Source of the DNA: Agrocybe praecox
Taxonomy: Eukaryota; Basidiomycota; Agaricomycetes; Agaricales; Agrocybaceae
Length of the DNA: 64,000 bases
Assembly: GCA_964017145.1 (NCBI GenBank)
Contig: OZ024852.1
Location: 1,179,945 to 1,243,944, forward strand
Direction: 5' to 3'
This document shows, one piece after another, positions 57,401 through 64,000 of the stretch. The number at the start of each line of letters is the position of its first letter. Position 1 is the first letter of the stretch. Both the position numbers and the translations under genes were made by a program. The notes under the pieces were generated by a model that made no database searches, had not been told where the DNA came from, and was given only the letters and a program-made list of their open reading frames with translations.

Positions 57401-59267
57401 ACTTCTCGTTCTTCGCATGCAACTGTTGAGGGACATGCTCAAGTGGCAGCCATCCTCAAGGAGAAGGAAGGCTTCGCTACACCATACGCGTCTAGGGTTG
57501 CTCGCGTCCTTTCCAATTCTAACGGGTAATTCAGAGTTTATCTTGGATGATTCTCGCTGATTCTCTTTTCACAGGTTCTTCCCCATTGAATCTGAGAAAG
57601 CGCAGCAAGCCGTGGCAGATGTTCTTTCTTCCCACGACCTCGCCAAGTCAATCACCCAATACTTCTACGAAAACACCAAGAAGTTGGTGCACCATAACTC
57701 GTATAAGCTCGTCGGAGGAAAGACTGCTGGTGTCGATCTCGTGCAACAGGTCCTGAGAGTATTGCCTGTTTGTTGGGTCGCCACCGAATTGGTCTGTGCT
57801 TTTCCATCTTTTTTATTCTTTGAAAAAATCGCTCATTTTTATCTATGATAGGCTGGCATTGATCTGAAGACGCCCCACCATTCTCGAGGCGAATATACTC
57901 CTGTCGAACTGTTTGATATTCTTGCAGACATTCACTCGTAAGGCTATATCCTTTTCTCCAAAAGAAATACGTCCTGATTCCCTTTCGTAAATAGGTTCAT
58001 ATTCCTTAATATCGAGGCCTCCAAAGTGAAGGTCTTGGAGCCAAAAGTCAAAGACGATATTCGTAAGCTGCTCAAGTTGATCAAAATTAACTTGGGAGGT
58101 GGAAGCATTGTTCGAAAGGTATGTGCGCGAACACTATCTCGTTGTCATTGCTATATCCAGTCTATTCCCTATAGGTTTCCGTTGCGAGCGTCGTGGGGGG
58201 CATTTCTTCTGTATTTTCCAAATCGAAGAAGTCAGAGCACCATGACATTGTGAAACGCCTTCATGAACTTGGGCACCCCACAGACCATCTGGCAAACACC
58301 ATTTTGGCACTCATGGTCACCTGTGGAACGGAGCTCTCCCTTGGTGAATACGCATTTCTCTTCTATATTATGTCTTAACTGAACATTGTTTAGCCACCAC
58401 GAGCGCGATCAACTACTACCTTGGAAGTGAGCATGCGGACAAAATCAATTCCCTCCTGAAGAGCGGAGGCGAGAACGCTCAATTGGACGGCTATGTCTAT
58501 GAGGTGCTCAGGCTCGAACCAACCGTCAGAGGCGTCTTCCGTACGCGTCTTCTTTTGTCGTTCAACTTGAAGCGAGGAACTCACATTACGATGCAGGTGT
58601 TTCCACCAAAGATCAGTCAATCCAAGGCCTTGCTCTAAAGAACGGAGATCGTGTATTCCTCAACACGGCATCGGCAAACTTTGACGTAAATGCTACCAAA
58701 GTTTCCCAAACGTTTTATTTACTCACTACTTTTGTATAACAGGAAAAGGTCTTCCAAGACCCAACATCTTTCAATGTAACTCGCTCAACCCAGAACCGTG
58801 TGTTTGCCGACGGACTGTTCAAGTTAGAATGCATACTTCACTGTTTCACGCACAAATACTAATGAAAAACAACTTACAGCTACCTCGGAGAAGACCTTAC
58901 TATCAGGGTATATATCTGTAGAACAACATAACGCGAGTGCCTAGTTTTTAATTTTTTCTTTTTTTGCAGATTGTATCGCAAGTGCTACGCGCTGTTTTCG
59001 AACTCGGCAATGTCCGACGTGCGCCAGGCCAATCAGGGGTCTTGAAGAGGTGAGTATCTTTTTACCCCATGCAATACAACATAATATTGAAGGGGCATGA
59101 TTTAGGTTCAAAAACCACAGTCGTCCGGAAGTTTCTCATGCATACCTCAACAACGCACATCAAATTTCGGGGTGGCCAACGTCCATGTCGATCTTGGTAA
59201 GTTTTGACGATAATTATCGTCGTTCGTCACGTTAATGATCTTCTCCAAGTTCGATGCTCCTCAGTAA
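54403..59267 (+). CDS. ppo: Ppo-type fatty-acid dioxygenase / P450 fusion (linoleate diol synthase family)
   Basis: More than twenty short exons run from MANKRISIFGKVNDNN to the last exon FDAPQ and a TAA at 59265. The N-terminal half is a heme peroxidase-like dioxygenase. LPRYQLPDAGLVFDT and FVKHPGGLSSLMFAFAALVIHS carry the distal His. SSYVDLAPLYGNN follows. LYRWH carries the catalytic Tyr and proximal His. The C-terminal half is a P450-like domain with GYVYEVLRLEPTVRGVFR. The expected heme-thiolate loop reads GLFNYLGED, with Tyr where Cys is usual (codon at 58881). Family members make 8- or 10-hydroperoxides from linoleate, and the P450 half rearranges them to diols used as sporulation signals. 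If the Cys is truly absent this protein may only do the first step. Confidence 0.9.
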
Positions 59268-59386
59268 ATTGAGATTTCGAATCAATATATTGCAAACAAC
59301 CACGCTGTTTCACGATAACTATGATACGTAACGAGATATATTATGTAATGACCCCCGCTATACCACATTCGATTCATTATTCAAGT

Positions 59387-62300
59387 TCATGCCTTTTCAT
59401 TTTTTTGCACGTTTTCTGATATGCGTGTAAGCAATTCCTCGATCCTTGCTTGCCTTCGTTCCATGTTGTCCAACCGGCTTAAAATTGCGGCATTGCTAGG
59501 ATCTTCACCTGCATCTTCCTCGGAATCCTTAATTTCCTTCGCAGTCGTTGAAGGTGTCGTCCAACGTTCATGACTTCTCGAGCGTAGAAACACTTGGTCC
59601 GGGGGTGAGTTTTTGCCACTCGTAGGAAACTTTCGCTGCATCTGTGCATACAAACCATCGTGGGTGACGCGTCTAGGTTGCCCTGCATACATGGATGTCA
59701 TCCTTCTTCTCGTTGCAGGTCCATAACTAACGCCACTGGCAAGCGAGCCACTAGCATTGTGCGCATCTCTGTTATGATCATCCTCGACTGGAAGAGGATT
59801 GAAGACTTGAGCTAGAGGGCTGTATATCTCAGGACGGGACATAACTGAATTAAGTCTCGTTCGCGTAATAAGCTTCGGTGGCGAAGCCGGAGGATTAGGT
59901 CGACCTCTACCAGAAGAAGCACCTGATAAGCGACGCTGATTCTGAATAGAAAAGCCATCGTTATTGTCTCCGAGATCAAGTGCGCTTTCGAATTCATCTT
60001 CAATTTCAAAGACCTTGGAAAGGTGAGGCCAACAAGTTAGCATATCCGCTCCTTCTGATTAGAACGAACGTACTGCATCAATATCAGCATCCATGCCGGC
60101 AAGGCCTTCGAAGAAAGCTGCAAAGACAGAAATTAGAGCTAGAAGGCAATGCAGTCAAAGAGACATACTCATTCTCTTCATTGTCCGAGGAAGGGTGTCA
60201 AACATCCTTTCTGCGATATGAGATACAGTATCGTAAAAAGTTAATGTTCCTGCTTTCTTGGATTGCCTTTCGTAGAAAGAAATCGCAAGAAGGACCGGAA
60301 AACTTGTGAGCCTGCAATGTATGTGTCGTATCATTGAGATTTATGCGAGTTATGTAAGATAGTACCAACCTGATCATGAAAACGTTGACCTGGTTGAGTA
60401 GACGAGTTAGTTATAGCTATAAAATGATTCTACGATTGAACCTGAAGGCCCGATACCTTGTGAAACCAACGAGGAGAAAGAATGTAGCTTGCAGGAAGCA
60501 TGATGCATAGAGCCACAAGATTGACGGGTGGTTGATAAGAAAACAGGGAATCAGCTTTGACTCTAAGAAGCCTGAAATTAGTATCTCAGATTGAAGCGAA
60601 TCGCAATAAGGAATTACCCTTCAATCGTAGAGACAGCCTTTCTAAACATTGCCTGATGCACGGCTTGTAATTCTGTGTGCAGACCAATTAACCGCAGAGC
60701 TTACCTCGGCAGCCGCATCCTCGTTCACGGATGCAAACGTGTTGGACAGTATCTATAACAAACTGAGAAAGCAGACCCTCCGACCGACGAGTAGAACGAC
60801 ATACTGATACGAGAACTGTGGAGTTTAATCATTAGCCATAGAAAAATACCGACAGGTAAGAGGTAAGTTGTTTCATACCCGTAAGCAGGAGAGTATTGCT
60901 CAGGCATGCATACGTGACCATTAAAGCAGGGCCAAAAATCGGATGGAATGTGGCTGGTGGCGAACGGAAAAATTCAATAGCGGAATAGTGACGTCATGAC
61001 ACTGAACCCACTAGCTTTGTCGAATCCACTGGCATCTAAGCCAAACCATAGATCAAGCATCCACCAAGTTATCAATCTATATAATAACGAGTAAGCGAGG
61101 TTCCGATAGCCCATCTCAGTATTAAAACATACCCAGGACCGTAGCTTGATGTTGAATAATAGTTAGCATGGCTTCATGATACATCCACTAACCAGCACTT
61201 ACAGGGCCTCGTCGCGACTTAATCTAAAATCATGCTAAATATAGGTCCGTTTCGATAATTGTAGTGAAGACGTACGTCCAAAGTGCGTATAAGAAACCGC
61301 AGAAACAAAAAGCGGCGATAACCATCAAGAATATGAACTGGATGATCATGGCTCGTAAAGACAGTACCAAAAGATTGTCTTTGAATGTGACAAAGGCCAA
61401 TCTGGTGAAATAAATGAGGACAGGCGACATCCTTCTGTCTGAAAAGACTTACCGAGGAAATATAAGGCATGCAATTAAAGCAAGGACATCTATTCCGTAG
61501 ATACATGCCCACGTTTCTAGGCACAGTTTACTCAGTGCGTGATATGGCGGAATGACTCGTAGGACTCACTATTATGATAGATCCCATATAGACGTAGAGA
61601 TGCATATACAATGAAATTAGTTACTTTTATCGGTGGTTAGCACGTGAACCGGGGGTGAAAGTATCAACGAAACGCACTGAAGGCTAAATCGAATCCATTC
61701 TGGATGTGTTGTTAGAAAGTAATAGACCTGGCATTCATGAATACGGCCATACCCATGTTCCCTTGAAGTACACTGTAGAAAAAGAGAAGTTGAAGTTTAA
61801 AGCTATGATACCTGATGAAAAAAAGGATAACAACCTTTGATTCCATGTTCCTGCATTGCTGCTATTTTTTCCAGAGTAAAACCAAGGGCGTAGATCATGA
61901 ATGCTAGTTCAAAACCGTTGATTCGGTCCCGTTCGTTAAATTCGATGGCAACAACGAATAAAAGAAATAAGATCAAAAAGCTACGAATATGTTAGCTATA
62001 AGCCAAACATGGAGCAGTAGATTTACTTGATGTATTCGAGGACTGAGCGGATTGAAGGTACTTTGAGCCTGAAGGTAAAAGATTAGATGGACTCATCGCT
62101 TAGACGAGGGAAACCAACCGGTAGTGGTCAAGAAGAGGAGCTTTGTGCGGGTCATAGAAATGGATAGGGTTCCTCTTATAGGTCTGGATAGGATAAGGGA
62201 GATCAGATCATATGCCCAAAACAAGGGGGTTAGAAGCGATGTACATCGGAAAGGATGGAATGACTGCTTTCAGCTTGGTAAACACATTTTCCCCTATGAT

Positions 62301-63166
62301 ACCTATGTTAGCTACTATAAACCAACATTGTAAACTGGGTACTCACGACCAAATTGCATCGATGACTTTCTGACATGCAGAACTCTTTATAAACTTCTTT
62401 GCTTTCCCAAGAATAGCCATTTCGATAGCGTTGCCCACTCTATCTTCGAGATCATCGTCTCGTTCTTCCCGAGCGCGAGTAATTAAATCAGGATCAGCCC
62501 CGGAATAGACTAGCCAAGTTGTTGTAAGCGCCATGGTCAGGCGTAGAATATCATTGCCTTTTGCTCGGAAAACGCGAGTAGCAAGAATCTCACAGAGTTC
62601 AGCTCTGGAGCGAGAGATCGTCATGGTTGTCATGTTATCATCCCGAATAAAGTGAACTCGGTTGATTAAGCAGCAAAATACCACAGATAAATTTCCTTCT
62701 TCTTGGATAGCGAGGTACTTATCAACAAGGGGGCGAACGAGAGTATATGTGAGGTCCGGAGATGTTAGCTATAGAAATTTATCAATGTAGGGTTAATCAT
62801 TGCTGACATGTATGCACAACTCACAGACTCATATGATAAGGGAGTATCTGTGCAGCGATAAGTAATGTTTGTGAATAAATGCTTGAACATACCAATATAA
62901 TGCTACAAAAACCGGTCTAGTCATTCGTTGAAGTAAGTCCAAGAGAAAGGGACTCACAATAATATCCTAGTTTGTGTAGAACGCGTGTTAATCAAGGGAG
63001 ATGTAGAAACTTGAAATACATACTGCTCGTATCATATGAATTATAGGATAGACGGAGGTGTCCTCGACATCTTGCCTAAACAAAAGGAATCAAATCATGA
63101 GGCAGCCTAATGGAAAGTTACAAACGATTCAAGCAGTGGTCGTCGTTCAGGTTGAGATTCTGACAT
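59387..63166 (-). CDS. YVC1: Yvc1-like TRP-type cation channel
   Basis: Many short exons. The start at 63166 gives MSESQPERRPLLES, then QDVEDTSVYPIIHMIRA after an intron. Exons near 62343-62690 encode NRVHFIRDDN and ELCEILATRVFRAKGNDI, the conserved N-terminal cytoplasmic part of fungal Yvc1-like channels. Around 61230-61430 the frame reads LAFVTFKDNLLVLSLRAMII followed by QFIFLMVIAAFCFCGFLYAL, which are pore-side membrane helices. GPALMVTYACLSNTLLL is readable around 60900-60950. The last exon is a disordered Ser/Arg-rich tail with a terminal coiled coil (RLDNMERRQARIEELLTRIS). In yeast Yvc1 releases calcium from the vacuole under osmotic stress. Exon edges in the middle were not all resolved. 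Confidence 0.83.
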
Positions 63167-63515
63167 GATAGAGGTTCAGAGGAAAGAAGGCAAGCATAGA
63201 TCAAAGTGTCCGTAAAAGTTCAAAACAACAAGCCTAGTTCAAACTGTCAGTTATTTATATTGTGAGGTTATGAATCAATGGCATAATCTGCTCGCCTTGT
63301 GCTGACTGAAGCACCGGGATATTCGACAACGTAGGCACGATGGATGAAAGTAAAGCACTATGTCATGAGGAGCGTGGAGGCCGTCAATCGCCAACTCTAA
63401 TTTCAGCTCCGACACACGCGTTGGCGCGTTGCACACTGTTCAGGCGTAAGACACCTGACCTCTTTGCCCACCATCACCACCGACCGACTAGTCCTTTGTC
63501 CCTTTCTTCGCCACA
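63167..63515. promoter_or_regulatory. Divergent promoter YVC1-like / MBP1-like
   Basis: About 350 bases between divergent start codons. It contains the MCB-type site described separately. Confidence 0.6.
63416..63421 (+). promoter_or_regulatory. MCB box ACGCGT upstream of the MBP1-like gene
   Basis: ACGCGT is the binding site of the Mbp1 (MBF) complex. It lies about 95 bases before the MBP1-like ATG and is followed at once by TTGGCGCG, a second CGCG-core site like an E2F element. The combination suggests cell-cycle-linked self-control. Chance occurrence of a 6-mer is possible, but the tight pair is less likely by chance. Confidence 0.5.
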
Positions 63516-64000
63516 ATGCAGGCGGGTCCTAGAGCTCCAGGCAGCACCCAGCCACCAGTAAAAATATACAATGCGGTGTACTCTTCAGTTCAGGTGCTTA
63601 TTCATCTCTGTGGTGTCACTAATTCATTTCTGACACGGTCGCGTCGTCGTGTAGGTCTACGAATGTATGGTCCGGGGCATCGCCGTTATGCGCAGACGAA
63701 ATGATTCCTACGTCAACGCGACACAGATTCTCAAGGTTGCCGGTGTTGACAAAGGGCGAAGAACTAAGATACTAGAGAAAGAAATTTTGCCTGGGAAACA
63801 CGAAATTGTACAGGGGGGTTATGGTAAATATCAAGGAACATGGTGAGTCCTTCAAAACAAACAGGGAAAACGCGTAAATATCTGATCTTACCATCCAATG
63901 CATTTAGGATTCCACTAGAAAGAGGTCGTGATATTGCTCTTCAGTATGGAGTGGCCCCGCTATTATCGCCTTTGTTCGACTTTACACCAAGTACCAATTC
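63516..64000 (+). CDS. MBP1: Mbp1/Res-type APSES transcription factor, 5' part
   Basis: Exons 63516-63593, 63655-63842 and 63908 to the window edge. The frame encodes a short leader, then [40 protein letters not shown] and [20 protein letters not shown], the APSES/KilA-N winged-helix DNA-binding domain. The GYGKYQGTW wing and RGR are those of Mbp1, Res1/2 and Swi4. These proteins pair with Swi6-type partners to switch on G1/S genes. Ankyrin repeats would be expected beyond the window. The gene is cut by the window end. Confidence 0.93.

Overview
The window looks like nuclear DNA of a mushroom-forming basidiomycete (Agaricomycetes). Genes are split by many 50-60 base introns with GT..AG ends and CTRAY branch sites. 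The families present also fit: BTB/POZ and F-box proteins of agaricomycete type, a Ppo fatty-acid dioxygenase, a Yvc1-like TRP channel, and divergently packed housekeeping genes. No tRNA, rRNA, CRISPR array or viral gene was recognised. The species cannot be named from the sequence.

Left flank (1-6000): a BCS1-like AAA chaperone (-), a dolichyl-pyrophosphate phosphatase CAX4 (+), and a gene I assign to the dynactin p22/p24 subunit (-). All three are single copy and open when spliced by hand.

Central block (6001-47255): a degenerate three-fold tandem segmental duplication. The ancestral order appears to be CCC2 copper ATPase (-), cytochrome P450 (+), BTB gene (+), a three-exon coiled-coil gene of unknown function (+), COQ3 (+), KRE33/NAT10 (-). 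Unit A spans about 6.0-20.9 kb, unit B 20.9-33.5 kb and unit C 33.5-47.3 kb. At both internal boundaries a broken KRE33 runs directly into a broken CCC2, as expected from unequal crossing-over. Survival is split among units. CCC2 and P450 are intact only in A. COQ3 is intact only in B. KRE33 is intact only in C. BTB is intact in A and B. The coiled-coil gene is open in all three but has diverged far more than its neighbours. Small transposons sit in individual copies: two CAGT-ended MITEs that serve as each other's empty sites, a 350 bp MITE, two short palindromic elements, and a poly-A retroposed insert with a 13 bp target duplication.

Right flank (47256-64000): a 653-residue Ser/Pro-rich conserved protein diverges from KRE33. 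It is followed by about 4.5 kb of gene debris (an F-box remnant and a coatomer-epsilon fragment). Then come a Ppo-type dioxygenase/P450 fusion that has Tyr at the expected P450 heme-thiolate Cys, a Yvc1-like channel (-), and the start of an Mbp1-type APSES transcription factor with an MCB box in its own promoter.

The genes do not form one pathway. They serve mitochondrial assembly, ubiquinone synthesis, copper delivery, glycosylation, rRNA acetylation, oxylipin signalling and cell-cycle control. The interest lies in how one array has divided its essential genes among three decaying units. Exon boundaries and copy comparisons were done by eye.
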